Assembly (NCBI RefSeq): GCF_943734655.1
Contig: NC_071355.1
Coordinates: 80,365,449 to 80,429,448 of the forward strand
DNA: 64,000 nucleotides
Reading direction: 5' to 3'
Source: Sabethes cyaneus
Taxonomy: Eukaryota; Arthropoda; Insecta; Diptera; Culicidae
Under the pieces are notes generated by a model, which saw nothing but the letters and a program-made list of their open reading frames with translations, was not told the DNA's origin and searched no databases. Positions 44,280 to 55,594 of this stretch are shown here, one piece after another (positions within the stretch are counted from its first letter, which is position 1; the number at the start of each line of letters is the position of its first letter). Position numbers and translations under genes: made by a program.

Positions 44280-46164
44280 CCCAAGTAACAAATTCAATTT
44301 TAAGATGCACTTGAAGAGGTTTCCAGCATTTGCTCCTTAAAACCGAATATAAAACTTGCAATTCTACAAATCTGCGATAAAACAGCCATAAAACCCTTAT
44401 AAATCTGGGGAGGCCCACACTAAAGAAGGTTCTCAAGAATATTTCCAAAGGTCCTTTTAAAACTTGTAATTCTTATCGATATGTATTTATAGTGACTTCC
44501 AAGAGTCGGTTGAAACTAAAAGAAAACCACCACAAGTGTTGATGATTTTATGGTTGTCATCTCAAAGAACACTTGCAAGACATCATACACTTTGCACAGT
44601 CTTAATTTGTTTAAATTGACTAAAGGCTATGAGAGAAAAAGCATTCACAGATATTGCTTTTCCAAAATGGATATAAATGAAAATTGAAAATAGAAGCAGC
44701 TGCTTTGTTGTCAATCAATGAGAAATTTTTCATGTTACGCTCAGTTTGTCGATGTTTTGTGACATGAAAGCTAGAAAATTTTAACGCGCCGGTTATTTTC
44801 GCTAGATTATTAAAAAATTTAATTAATAAAAAAAATTCAATAATTTCATGAAGAAGTTGATAGCTACCAAATTTTTAACAAATTGCGGCAACAAGTCTTT
44901 TAAGTGTTCGAATATTTATTTAAAAATATAAGATCACTTATGGTATTGCGTAACAACATATTTATAAACGCCCATATGCAATTGGCTAGAATTTCAAATG
45001 TAATCAAAACAGTCCCGTTCGCCATTTTTTCAATGGTTTTATCTAAATCAACCTAAAGGCGCTTATTAGTCTAACATTTCTTGCACAAGACAAAGAAAAA
45101 TTTTCCAAGAGGTCGATAAGTTCATCTATACTTATTGTATTCTTGAAGAAGGCAAGTTGTGCTTGAACAAGAATTGTTTGAATTGCTTAAGGGGACCAAG
45201 TTTTTTGCAAGATAATCATTCTCGTATAAACAAAGAAAACGTCAACAAAGTGTCAATGTAGGATGTTTTTGTGCTGAAGGTTCACCTACTTATATTAAGT
45301 TTAATTATTTTTTAAGTACAGCAGTCATTATGATTAGCAATATAAATTGATTTTAAAAATTAAAAGAGGACTGCACGGCAGTTCCATGCGTAAAGTTTAA
45401 TCTGCAAAGTTTTTTATATACTTTGTCGTTACAACCGTCTTTAAAAAAATATGCTTCAACTGCTTCAACCCCTTCGAACATTTTCCCAACACCGGCTAAT
45501 GACCTCTATATTCAGTTTAAAAAATACAAACAACTCTACAAACCGGCACCGGCACCGCCACCGCCAAAATACAATCGAACCAAATCTTCTAATAACATAC
45601 AAATATACCATCATCACCGGCATAGTCCTTCCTCAGATCATTTGGAAATCTTCATTGTTTTTTGATTTCGCTGATTTTTCATATGAAATCTTGCTAAAGT
45701 TTCGATTAAAAGATCCATATTTGTTCAATTTTCTCCTGGTTCAGATGCCCATTTTGACAGATCAGTTGTTTACGCTCGAATGTTCTTTCTTCAGAGTATG
45801 ATTTCTCTTAGAAGAATATACGGTTTTAAGACGGTTTTATGGTAGTGTTGTTAAGACAAACCAATCTTGCAGAAGAATGTCATAAATTTTTGTCAAAACT
45901 ATTGCTAGGTTTTAAGGAGCGTCGTTTTTGAGCAGAAATCAAGTATCCTTTAAAACCACTTATAAGGTGAATTACACTTATTGATATTTCAGTTTTATGC
46001 GTGTTTCTTCAAGTCTCCTTCAATCATACTTCAGAAATGTTAATCAAATAAGATAACATTCACTTGAGGAAAAACATTATAAAACCTGATAGATTTTGCA
46101 ATGCTCTGATAAAACTACTATAAGAAATGCATAAGACCAATTTGCTATTGGATTGTTACTTGGG
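44280..46164. mobile_element. CCCAAGTAACAA-type element, copy 3 (1885 bp, CG duplication)
   Basis: Ends CCCAAGTAACAA and its exact inverse, with CG at 44278-44279 and 46165-46166. Removing the element and one CG restores an in-frame Trp-Thr-Gly-Ile codon run linking the endonuclease and RT halves, so the duplication is 2 bp. Terminal identity is only about 12-13 bp. Inside there is no ORF with a domain; the body is AT-rich. Confidence 0.85.
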
Positions 46165-47083
46165 CGGTCCATTGCTCTTCGACGGTTCCACCAGATGGCA
46201 ACTCCGAGGCTCGAGATTCAAGTTGTTCAACAAAGGCCCTTTTCTCCTCAGGATTCTCCAATCGGCGGACGTCGTAGCGGCACCCAACTTTCTCCTCCCG
46301 TCGTTGGACACGTGCGACGCGCAGACGTATTTCAGCGATAACAAGATGATGGTCGGATGCAATGTCAGCGCTGCGTTTGTTGCGTACATCAAGAAGGCTC
46401 CTTCTCCATTTCCGGCTGATGCAGATGTGGTCGATTTGGTTTTCTGTTCGGCCGTCGCGGGAAACCCACGTGACTTTATGTACTGGTCTATGGGGGAAGA
46501 GCGATCCACCAATGACCATGTCGTTATTACCACAGAATTCTGTAAACAGCTCCCCGTTTTCGCTCATCTCTCCTAGGCCATGGCGTCCCATGACGCGTTC
46601 AAGGTCCGCGTTGTTTGAGCCAATCTTCGCGTTGAAGTCGCCCATGTGAATTTGGATGTCCCCCTTCGGGATTTTCTCAACCACGCTGTTCAGCTGGCTG
46701 TAAAAGCTCTCTTTCTCCTGCAGGTCGGCAGCATCTGTTGGCGCATAGCACTGGATTGCCGTAAGGTTCCTAACCCGTGTTCTAAATCTGGCAACGATTA
46801 TTCGCTCATTTATTGGTTCCCACTTCATCAGGGCCGCACGTGCCCCTGGGCTCAGTAGGAATCCAACTCCTCTTTCTCGAGTAGCATTTTCACCTCGTAT
46901 GCCAGAGTAGAGCAGGACTTGCCCGGATGATGTCCTGTGTTCGCCAGTACCCGGCCAGCGGACCTCGCTCAGCCCCAGGATTTCAAGCTTCAGACGGCTA
47001 GCTTCCCTTGCAAGTTGAGCCAGCTTGCCCTGCTGGGCAAGGGTCAGTATATTCCATGTTCCGATTCGTGTCCGTGTTTTCAT
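46165..47083 (-). CDS. LINE apurinic-type endonuclease domain (partial ORF)
   Basis: The ATG at 47083 is chosen because the element itself starts at 47127; the frame stays open upstream only through flanking DNA. Motifs: RIGTWNILTLAQQGKL (Asn), ILGLSEVRWPGTGE (Glu), ECYAPTD-type IQCYAPTD, HMGDFNAKIGS (Asp/Asn) and SDHHLVIAEI (Asp-His). All catalytic residues of the AP-endonuclease family are present. It runs to VEEQW and is then cut by the insertion at 46164; the RT continues at 44279. Confidence 0.9.
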
Positions 47084-47137
47084 GCTAAAGGTCGTTGCCA
47101 ATAATCCGGAGAGATTTCTTCTTTCATTAGCATGTGA

Positions 47138-47789
47138 GGTGTCCAGCAATTGGCCCCAACTGGAATTTTCTTTCGTTTCTTCATATGGAAAAATGGTGTC
47201 TGTGTGCAGCAAAACTACCAGCAAATGTAAAATGTTTAAAATGTATCCGTCTGTTGGTAGTCGAGTAGTTCGGGGTCAAAATCATGGTATTTTTTATAAT
47301 CAAAGTTCTACAGTTCGTAAACAAGCAAACATAGAGGTATACTATGTTCAGCAAAGTTATGTATTTTTATTATTTATACAACTTTGTAATACATGAAAAA
47401 GTCATACAACAATTACAAAAAGAGCTAAAATAGAAAAACTGATTTTACAAATTCACGTACAATAAATAAGATCTCTTCGTTGAAGAGATAGAAGGTTACT
47501 GTCTTCAGCAAAATTTCTTGTAATAACATGCTCTAAAACTTTGCAGAACACATCAATGTGTTATATTGAAACGGAAGGAAAATATTTTTTTTATTTCACT
47601 TTTAGGGGGATTAATCAAAATTCGAATTCTACCAGACGATAGAGCTTTCAATTTTAAGAAACTCTTCCAAAGGTTTGATAAACTTAAAACCAAGTTTTCC
47701 TAGTCAAAAACTCTGGTGCGCACGTTTTATTTGGTTTTGGGCTACTGTGCGCGCGAGTAACTGTGTTATAAAAGTTGGCGCGAGTGTTC
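47138..47789. other. No recognised gene
   Basis: 47335-47420 has a dispersed AT-rich phrase (TATACTATGTTCAGCAAAGT) that recurs inverted near 62020-62112. Confidence 0.5.
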
Positions 47790-48397
47790 GAGGGTTAATA
47801 TCTTTTGACCGATAAAACCAATTCTTATGAAATTTTGCATATATATTCGTAATGTGAAAACCTCTCGTTTGATATTAAAATAATTGAAATTAGGTTATTT
47901 TTCTTGGGGTAAAATCATTATAAATTATTGTTAATTTTGGTGTGGTGTATTCAATTACTCATAACTTTCAAATTAAACATACAATCAAAAAACCATTCAA
48001 TAGTGATCTATCCGGCTATATTACCTGCCAAATGAAACTAATAGCACGTAAATCGGTTTGGCCATCTCTAAGAAACAGGCGATCATTTGAACCTTATCAA
48101 AACTGGTTTTTTAAGCATAACTTTTAAACCACTCGTTTGTTTTCAATAAAAACTGGCGTGAAGTTTAGCAATAGTAAGAGCTTTTATTTGGTACTAAGAT
48201 CGATGAAATCGGTTGTGTGGTTCCGGAGAAAATCGTGTCACGAAATTTTCACAATTTTGCTTATAACTTTTAAACTAAAAGTCAGACCACGAAACCATTT
48301 AATAGTGATATACTAGGTAATAATACCTTTCAAATAAAAGTTATAGCACACGAATCGGTTCAGCCATCTCCGAGAAATAGGCGATTGAAAATTGAAG

Positions 48398-48430
48398 CGC
48401 ACACACATACACACACACACACACACAGAC
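48398..48430. repeat. (AC)n microsatellite
   Basis: About 16 dinucleotides with one interruption, inside the dispersed element described at 41588-48538. Confidence 0.95.
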
Positions 48431-48699
48431 ATTGCTCATTCGTCAAACCTGATCGATTGGTATATGTGACACGGCCCTCCGGGCCTCGGATCAACTTCGT
48501 GTTTTTCGACCAATTCCTAAACTTTTGTTATATTGTATAACAAAGGTAAAAAACGCGTAAATTCCGAAATTCGCACAAAGAAACGAGTAAATTCCAAAAT
48601 TCGCATAAAAATAATCGTGTAAAAAACAATTCGCATAAAAAGCGACTTCAATTTACATAATTATGGTTGGCATGTGTTATAATATATTTTTCGGATAAT

Positions 48700-49395
48700 T
48701 TTTACGGCTTTGCAGTCATTTGATAGCAGCTAAAACAACGTTTTGCTTCTAAAACTCCGACGTTTCGGTGATTTTCTTTCACCTTTATCAAGGAAACTAA
48801 AAATATTTCGACAATTTGAGCAATTTTTACATTTTGGAGAAAGTTGGTTTGACTTACAGAAGCTGTGTTTTGTTGTCATATGTATGTGTGTATCTTTCAT
48901 TAAATTGTTCGCGTGGTTTTCAAATGGCGTCCTGCTAGTATAGCTATATAATGTTTCTAATCATTTTTCTGTCCTAGTTTATTTATTTAATTACTTACTG
49001 CATTTAACTAAATGTTTTCTATCACTTTTACTTAAAATTGTTTCTGCCCGAAACGACAGGTTTTTACGGTTGGTGTCTGCTTTGATCTTTTTGCGCATAC
49101 GGCACACGAATCTATTGTTGCTTCTGGATTCAGTGACTGTACATCGATTCTGCTGACGTTTGACACTAGCTATAATTTGTGTTTATTTATATTTTTAGTG
49201 TGTGTAATACTCCTGCGTATATTATATTCAATCCCTGTGTATCTGTGTATTTGTTTATGCTGTTTTCGTTTGATACTATGTGACAAATTTCTAGATATGG
49301 TAACGTGTGTTGTTTATGTTTGTCTATAATTTTAGTGCTGTTGAAATCGCACCTGTGATTTAGTGTTATGCTGTAGTACATCAGTGCTGTCTTTT
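48700..49395 (-). pseudogene. Second Penelope-like fragment (GIY-YIG end and terminal repeat)
   Basis: The minus strand (49381 to 49187) reads NHRCDFNSTKIIDKHKQHTL, LPYLEICHIVSNENSINKYT, and IIYAGVLHTLKI, matching the C-terminus of the Penelope-like protein at 8947-9341 (STKIID, LPxLExCHI, YAGxLHT). The 3' part includes a hammerhead-like motif. The nucleotide sequence is clearly diverged from the first element, so this is another family. Confidence 0.8.
48755..48793 (-). ncRNA. Hammerhead-ribozyme-like motif (second Penelope family)
   Basis: Minus strand: TTGATAA, AGGTGA-loop-TCACC (stem II), GAAAC, GTC, GGAG. Same layout as 9641-9686, but stem II is a different base-paired sequence. First core box deviates at the same two positions. 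Confidence 0.5.
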
Positions 49396-50035
49396 CTTTT
49401 AGTTAACAATAATGAATGAAAGATAGTTATTACTATGCTATTTGTGCTACTTTAGGCTGTCTTCTAATTGATTTCTAGTTTAAGCCGAGACAGATTGTAT
49501 TGTATTGTAAATATTATTTGCAAGAATAGAAAACTGGTTCTCTAATGCATAACAACACGTATTATTTACATATGCTGAATTTACTTTGAAAATTGTTCGT
49601 GAAGACCTCTGTCTGTCTACTTGAAATAAATTTTTTGCAATTTTCAGAAAAAAAATATGTCACCGTGCAGCGCTTCAACATTTAACTGACACGACAAAAA
49701 TTAATCCACGCGGGACACTTTCCGGGATGCCTGGTCATAAGGAACAAGTCACCCAAGTGCAGGACTGCCGCACAATATCCGGAACGTCTGGTCACCTTAA
49801 GCTCGTAGGAATTTTTAAAAGTATTGTTCTCAAGCAGGCTTCATTCTCGGTTTTTTTTTGCTCAGTAGATGCTCTTCAGAATTCGAAAAAGTAGTGTAAA
49901 GGGCAATTGTAAAGCTAATTATTATCTACATTATTGTTGAAGAAAGTATAGTTCTTTCTTTTGTATTTACGGCGCTATGCGATTGCTACCCCGTTGGTAG
50001 CCGAATGAGCGCTTGTCTTCGTTGAGAGAAAAATG
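49396..50035. other. No recognised feature
   Basis: AT-rich; nothing supported. Confidence 0.4.
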
Positions 50036-50039
50036 TAAA

Positions 50040-50215
50040 TTAAGTTTTCAAATTGAGTTTAAAAATATTTGGCACCAATGGCACTCAAAAATAACATCTT
50101 TTTCGAATTCCTTGAGTAATTTCCTTTAAAAATGTGAAAATAGTGTCTATTTAAACTTAATATTTCCCGAGATGTAAGCAAAAGAAAATAAGAGGTTTTG
50201 ACAAAAACAGGTATT
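50040..50215. repeat. Single copy of the 26141-26860 inverted-repeat arm
   Basis: Shares TTTAAAAATATTTGGCA and GTAAGCAAAAGAAAATAAG with the right arm at 26700-26850. Confidence 0.65.
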
Positions 50216-51244
50216 TTCCTTAAAAATTGAGGTGCTCCCATTAATCGAGGGAATGGCCGATCGGTACTAAATTTTGTATTTTTACTTCCAGACCGACAAC
50301 GAACAATCCGGCAAAATTTAGTTCAAATCCGTGAAGGTCGACTACACGGGTCTCGGACACTTCGCGTGGAATACAATATTTGTAATGGCTTTAATCAAAA
50401 ATCATCCCCAATATTTTAATAGCAAAGTCTATCTTCAATACTTTAATGGCAGAATCGTTAAAAATCGCAATTTAAGGTTTACCTTAATACAAGACGGTTG
50501 TTATAATGAAAATCTTTAGTTTCAGTTGCCCAAAAGAAGCGCTCTGTTCAGCAATTAAATCTTCTCTGTTAGTGTTTAATCTGTTTTGCAGTGAATTATA
50601 ATGCATATTTAAAATCAATAGTAAATCCGTACCCATAATAGAACCTCCCATCAACCCACCGAGAAGCATATTTTGGATTAAACAAAACAGCCAATTGTAT
50701 GATGATGAATTTATTTCCCAGCAATAAATTAATTTACTGCATTAATGATCAGCGCTTTGGGTTTCGAACTTTAACATTGCGCCATTAGTCAATCCTACTA
50801 TAATTTACTTTAATAAAGACGGTCCGGCACCCAGCGTACAAAATTTAATAAATTAGTCTTGGAACAGCAATACTTAGAATTGATAAACTCCATAATTCCT
50901 CTAATATTAAATGTAATTAAACAAATCACAACAAACAAACTGCAGTATCATTTATATTAATTGCTTGATTAATTAAATTTACCTGTCTTATCGTATTTGC
51001 TTCAGTTCTATAAGTATCCGGATATGGATTCAATATCAGCCACTCAGTGACTTTCTTGAAATAATACTTAGGCAAAGTTAGCATCAGCAGTATATACACA
51101 CATACTGAATATACCTACAACAATTTTAGGTTGATTGAAAGCATTCAAAGTTATTCACTTGCAAACCACCAATAAAAATTCAGTAGTCTTTTACAATTAA
51201 TTTCGTTTATAAAACAAATTGCCTTCCTCTATTGGCACCCGCAC
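50216..51244. other. No recognised feature
   Basis: AT-rich flank of the tRNA gene on its 3' side; no ORF with a domain. Confidence 0.4.
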
Positions 51245-51252
51245 AAAAAAAA
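51245..51252 (-). terminator. Pol III terminator (T8)
   Basis: Eight A on the plus strand, five bases after the tRNA 3' end, thus TTTTTTTT in the transcript direction. Confidence 0.85.
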
Positions 51253-51257
51253 TGGCT

Positions 51258-51339
51258 CGACGAGGATGGGATTCGAACCCACGCGGGCAGAGCCCATTGG
51301 ATTAGCAGTCCAACGCCTTAACCACTCGGCCACCTCGTC
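51258..51339 (-). tRNA. tRNA-Ser (anticodon GCU)
   Basis: 82 nt on the minus strand, with acceptor stem GACGAGG paired to CCTCGTC and discriminator G. Box A is TGGCCGAGTGG and box B GGTTCGAATCC. The anticodon GCT (plus-strand AGC at 51304-51306) sits in GACTGCTAATC. A long variable arm (GGGCTCTGCCC) is diagnostic of class II serine tRNA. No intron. CCA is not encoded, as usual in eukaryotes. It decodes AGU/AGC serine codons. A T8 terminator follows, so the gene looks functional. Confidence 0.97.
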
Positions 51340-51344
51340 TCTTG

Positions 51345-52535
51345 CCTTTCCGGTGAGTAGAGAACGCATCTGTTTCGGGAGGGCCCGTTTCGAGCTTTCA
51401 TTCTTTCTCTAGCTACCTCGATCGGTCGTCGGCCTCGGCACCTATCTTCACAGGTCGCACAGCTGGTGGCTGGTAGTACCGTGACATTCAGGTACCACTC
51501 TCTAAACTAGGTTAAGAAAGCCAGCAGCGTGCACATACCTCCGAATAAAGCTGATAAGCGAAGCGGCAAATAGACAGACAGACAGTCAGGCAGTCTAGAG
51601 TGAAAAATGATTTCATCGTACACACGCTACGACGCTACATTTAGACGCTTCTCTCGAACGAAAGCAATTACAATTTCAATGGTACCAGATTAATAATCCA
51701 ATTGGAGTGAAATAATTTTTCGTACGGTGCGTAACTCGTGCGGCTCGGGATGGAACAAACCAAAGCAAACTAGGTGATAATGATCTCATCTTCTTTTTTT
51801 TTTTTGGGTTGCTGTGCTTGTTATCTCATTTAGTCGAACGAATGTGTTTATGTGTTTTCGCTGTTTTCTCAAATTCTTATGATTTGCTTTACCTGCTGTC
51901 GATTTGAGCTGTTAGTTACAATACTATTTTTAACACATAAGCCAATGCGGTCGCAGGTTCGGAATACCTAATTAAATCAGATTCTTTTGATTCTTACTTA
52001 ATTATTCATGCAAGAAAGTTTTCGTATTGTAAGCGATCGTTTAGCTTGCTGATCACCTTTCGGCTATCTCGAAGAAGAAATCACATTGAAATGTCGTAAT
52101 TGAGCCAGTTGAGCTACTGGTCGGTAGTGCCTGGTTGTGAATGAATACAGTCTGACAATCGAAGTTTCTCACTCCTGCGGCTAACAAGTTAATTAGTCAA
52201 ACGAAGTGTATCGCAGAAACGGTACCTTCGTTAACTGTTGTACGACTATGTCAATAAAGATGAAAAATTTATTTGGTGCTAAAAATGGTGGAGAGCACAT
52301 TAAAGTTTTTACTTTCATTGAAACGACCCGCGATGTTGGCTGTCAGGCGCCTTACGAATCGGAAGGTGTATGAATAGTCTGACAATTGCTTGGCCATAGA
52401 AAGCAGAATGGCATGGTGATGTTTGTTGAAAATAAACATTGGCAGTAGGTACCTGTCCTTGAAATCTTTTGATTGGTAAAGCCTAATTATCCGTACGATA
52501 AATGCTTCTCAGTTAGGTTGATTTTTCCAAACATC
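51345..52535. other. No recognised feature (5' flank of tRNA-Ser)
   Basis: About 1.2 kb of moderately AT-rich sequence with no repeat that recurs in the window; perhaps host single-copy DNA. Confidence 0.4.
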
Positions 52536-52541
52536 AAATTA

Positions 52542-53429
52542 GGCCATTAAAAATATTTTAAAAGGTTTTTGTCCTTCCGATGCTAGACAACTAAGGGGGA
52601 CGGGAAGGCGAATACAAAGAGATTTTTTTAATTAGGCAATTGCAAATAATTTGAAAAATCGGAGGGCAAAAAAATAATTTGTAGGATTTGAGTTAATTTT
52701 TTTTTGCATAAAGTCAATTGTCTGTGGATTCTACAGCCTGAAAAACTCTAAAACTGAGTGTACGAGTTGAGTTAATGCTTCGAAACAGAAATGGAAATTC
52801 AAACAAAGGAATTTCCGAAAATCGGCCGAAAAATTTTTCTTTCGTTTTTGTCTTTTTTCGTAGATTTTTGCATGGAAAATAATAACGTATAGATTAAAAG
52901 CAAGAATAGATTTGGTTTTCACGTTTAAACTTTAAGTAAAAGTGCCTAAAATCAATTTTTTTGCTCGATTAAAAAAATCTCTTTGTTTTTTTCGTCCACT
53001 TCAGTGGCCCAACACCGGAAAGACAAAAACTTCATGAAAAATTTGTAATGGCCTCACGCAAAAAAAATAAGATTTTTAGACATTTTTAATTTAAGTTTAA
53101 TCGTGAAACTCAAATTCATTTTTGCTTTTGATATGCTTATACGTTATTATTTTCCATGCGAAAACCTTCCAAAATCGTCCATGTCAAAATCGAATTTTTT
53201 TTTGCCGATTTTCGGAAATTACATTATTGGTACTTCCATTTTTGTTTCGTGCTAGAAGCGTTAACACTCCGTACACTCTTTTTTCGAGTTCATTAGGCTG
53301 TAAAACCCACAGATAATTGATTTATACAAAAAAATTACTCAAGTTTAACAATTTCTTTTGTCCCCCGATTTTTAGAGCCACTTTTGAAGGGCGGGGGACA
53401 AAAACTTTATAAAAAAATTTGCAATGGCC
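52542..53429. mobile_element. Two joined PIF/Harbinger-like MITEs
   Basis: Left end GGCCATTAAAAATATTTTAA, internal end TTTGTAATGGCC at 53053, final end TTTGCAATGGCC at 53429. TTA flanks the outer ends (52539-52541, 53430-53432). The interior repeats CCGATTTTCGGAAATT and CTAGAAGCGTTAAC-like phrases in both orientations. The second unit lacks its own left end. Confidence 0.75.
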
Positions 53430-53509
53430 TTATCCAATAATCAATGCACGAACAATCTTATATTCTGTTCGCATATTACACATTTTTTACAGTAAAGTTC
53501 CTATTTTAT

Positions 53510-53690
53510 GAAAATTTTGGGCCGACAGAATGGAAAAACTGTCAAAATCGGAAGAAAATTTAAGTTTTTTTTTTTCAAAATTCAAGATCTAAGATCTTGC
53601 AATATAGAAGACTTTTACTAAAAATTAAATTTTAACCCTCAATTGATCAACCGAAAGCTCAACGCAATCTAATCAATCGGGCACAGCACA
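53510..53690. repeat. Dispersed repeat (inverse copy at 61830-62000)
   Basis: Shares TAAATTTTAACCCTCAATTG and the GAAAGCTCAA phrase with 61835-61900 in reverse orientation. Confidence 0.7.
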
Positions 53691-53827
53691 CTGGTCTAGA
53701 ACCTATTCTATAGTCTAGCGGAATTCAAATTTTAAATAATTTTAAATTCAATTTTAGGAGGATTACTCCAAATTTGAATTCCTCAGGACGATAGAACTTT
53801 AAATTTTTATTTATTTACTAGCTGACC

Positions 53828-54344
53828 CAAGGGTAAGTCACTGAGAATATTCCGTTCACCTCCTTCATGGAAATTTTGTTCAGTCTGTGCTGCCGAGGTG
53901 CTGATCATGTAAAACCTGTCAAATTCGCCTGCGCTCAGATTGACCGTTTGATCGTTTTGACATTAACCCTCTCTGTCCCATGGTAGCACAGGTGCTCCAT
54001 GACTTCCGATACTAAAATCGACCGATAAAATTTTTGAGGCATTCAAATATGGATATTTTGATTTTGTAACGTAGTAAAAACATTGTTTTACAAGGTGTAT
54101 AGTTGCGTTTGACGAATTGTTAATTAATAGCTTTTTTACATGATCAAAAACTGTAAACCACCAAAACACCCCTGGGACAGAGAGGGCAAACATTGGCAGG
54201 GCTGCCAATTTCAAAATTTAAATGTCAAAAAGGTGAGCCACAGTGTGCCATAAACTGTGAAATGAATGTACCGCAATTGCAATCAATGAGGTCAGCTGTT
54301 CCCTAAATTGAGCCTGCCTCAATGTTCTAAGCGACTTACCCTTG
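53828..54344. mobile_element. hAT-type MITE (517 bp, 8-bp duplication)
   Basis: Ends CAAGGGTAAGTCACTGAGAA and, inward from the right, CAAGGGTAAGTCGCTTAGAA. AGCTGACC is duplicated at 53820-53827 and 54345-54352. The target is the last ten bases of Helitron-like copy C. Confidence 0.9.
53967..54187. mobile_element. 221-bp palindrome-ended MITE nested in the hAT MITE
   Basis: CCCTCTCTGTCCCA at the left and its exact inverse at the right. No clear duplication. Confidence 0.6.
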
Positions 54345-54494
54345 AGCTGACCCGACAAACTTCGTATTGCCACAAATTAAACTGTGTTGTACATAAATCG
54401 TGAATCTCGGATGACCTTCGTCACAATCTTGAGTTTTGCAAGTTTCTGGGGAGTTCATGGGTGTTTTAATATACAAGTTTTCCTCACAGTAAAG

Positions 54495-54890
54495 TGTAGG
54501 AAATATATGTTAATAAATTGAAAAAGGCTTCTGCTATTCTATATTTTACTTTAAAATAAAGTAAGAAGTATTTAATAGTAAGATAATAAAATAAGATTTG
54601 ACGTGTTTTAAATCGGTTTCAAAAATTCAATAACCTAACTTAGTGATTTCGATTTAGCATGTACATGCCTAGTTTTGAGTTCAAGAAAGAGACAGACAGT
54701 GTGTTATAAAAAAAGGGGTGAGGGTAAAGAGAATAAAAAAAAGAGAAAAGTATAGAATTCAGAAATATGAGGGAGAAGCTTCTAGAGCTCTTGAATTCGA
54801 ATCAGATTTTAGACAGACGTGATAAAGTGCAGTCGCGAGTTCCGAGCTGAAATAAAAAAAAAATGGAAGGCTCGATGGAAGATTCCGACA
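54495..54890 (+). repeat. Putative 5' LTR
   Basis: TG...CA boundaries, an A/T-rich promoter-like part with GTTATAAAAAAAGG at 54704-54717, and a purine-rich block at 54719-54755. Directly followed by TTGGCGCAG. Confidence 0.55.
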
Positions 54891-54930
54891 TTGGCGCAGT
54901 TGGAGATAACCGGTCTGCTCCCAGTAAAAG
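54863..54930 (+). CDS. Possible exon 1 (starts inside the LTR)
   Basis: ATG at 54863, a second in-frame ATG at 54875. It encodes MEGSMEDSDIGAVGDNRSAP and SK, then splits a codon at AG|GTAAGT, a consensus splice donor. It crosses the LTR end and the putative primer-binding site. ORFs starting in an LTR are known (Ty1). Acidic, serine-rich, no domain. Confidence 0.4.
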
Positions 54931-55594
54931 GTAAGTGATTTGGGCAGTTTTTATTGGTTCCGCTGCAGAATAATTGTTGAGTGCGGCAGATGTGTGTAAT
55001 GAGGTCATTTTTGCAAGGATATTTGAAGGTAGTTGATACAATTGCAATCTTAGCATCTTGGTTCTGATAGAAAACAAAATGGCGTATGGCAGTTCACACA
55101 AGTTATGTCTGCTTATGAGAGTTGATGATCAGTAATTAGTGTTTATATACTAAATTGTGCTGCATAGCTTGTCCATATAGCTGCAGCTTGAAATGACAGT
55201 ATTCTATTTTTTTTAAATTTTGATTTACCTTAGTAGGTAATCGAAGTTGTTAGTCTGGGTGACCGACTTCCGTGTTGCGCTTGCGGATTATGTTTTAGTT
55301 TTTTTTGTTTCATAATTCACGTTTGCTTTTCTTCTCACAGTGTTTTAATTTTTTTAATTAATGCAAGAATAAAACCTGGAGAGTGGCATATCAGTTCACA
55401 CCAGTTGTGTTTGCTGTTGAGAATCAACTGAAAAGTAGTTGGTATTTAGGTGCTAATTTGCACAGCATCCAAATTTTTCAAACATTATTTGTCGTTCTTT
55501 AAAGTATTATCTACCTATAGTAGTTTTCATGATAGAGTTGGTAACATTTTCACGAGTTATTCGTGAAGTTGTTATAGTTTGATTCTCGATCGGC

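Larger units (their letters stand above)
42228..47127 (-). mobile_element. RTE-like non-LTR retrotransposon, split by a 1.9-kb element
   Basis: The 10-bp sequence TAGCATGTGA lies at 42218-42227 and 47128-47137, directly bounding the element. On the minus strand it starts 44 bp before an ATG, encodes one endonuclease-RT protein and ends in ATAATAATAAAAAAAA. Without the insert it is 3.0 kb, in the range of single-ORF RTE elements. The copy looks near full-length but carries a stop and frame change near 42683. Confidence 0.88.
41588..48538. repeat. Dispersed CCACCTAGTGGTG...GTATAACAAAGG element, split
   Basis: The left piece begins CCACCTAGTGGTGAAAGG with CTTTGTTATAC. The right piece (about 47790-48538) holds two related blocks with the phrase CCATCTCTAAGAAACAGGCG, an (AC)n run at 48398-48430, CACGGCCCTCCGGGCCTCGG and the hairpin end TTGTTATATTGTATAACAA. 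I recall this text as frequent in culicid genomes, but its class is not known to me. Confidence 0.5.
41437..48645. mobile_element. CAGTCAAGTCGCTTTTTACGC-type MITE split by a 7-kb nest
   Basis: The left half (41437-41585) contains AAGTCGCTTTTTACGC and repeated CGCGTAAATTC phrases. The right half (48540-48645) has the inverse GCATAAAAAGCGACTT and the same CGTAAATTCC phrases. In the uninterrupted form they would make a small AT-rich MITE. The right terminal bases have diverged, so the TSD cannot be shown. Confidence 0.55.

Noticed and set aside
45423..45801. Overlapping open frames inside the 44280-46164 element as a possible transposase
   Set aside because: No DDE motif, zinc finger or HTH; low-complexity proline/asparagine reading.
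46127..46576. 149-codon plus-strand open frame
   Set aside because: Lies opposite the LINE endonuclease, whose catalytic motifs are clear on the minus strand.
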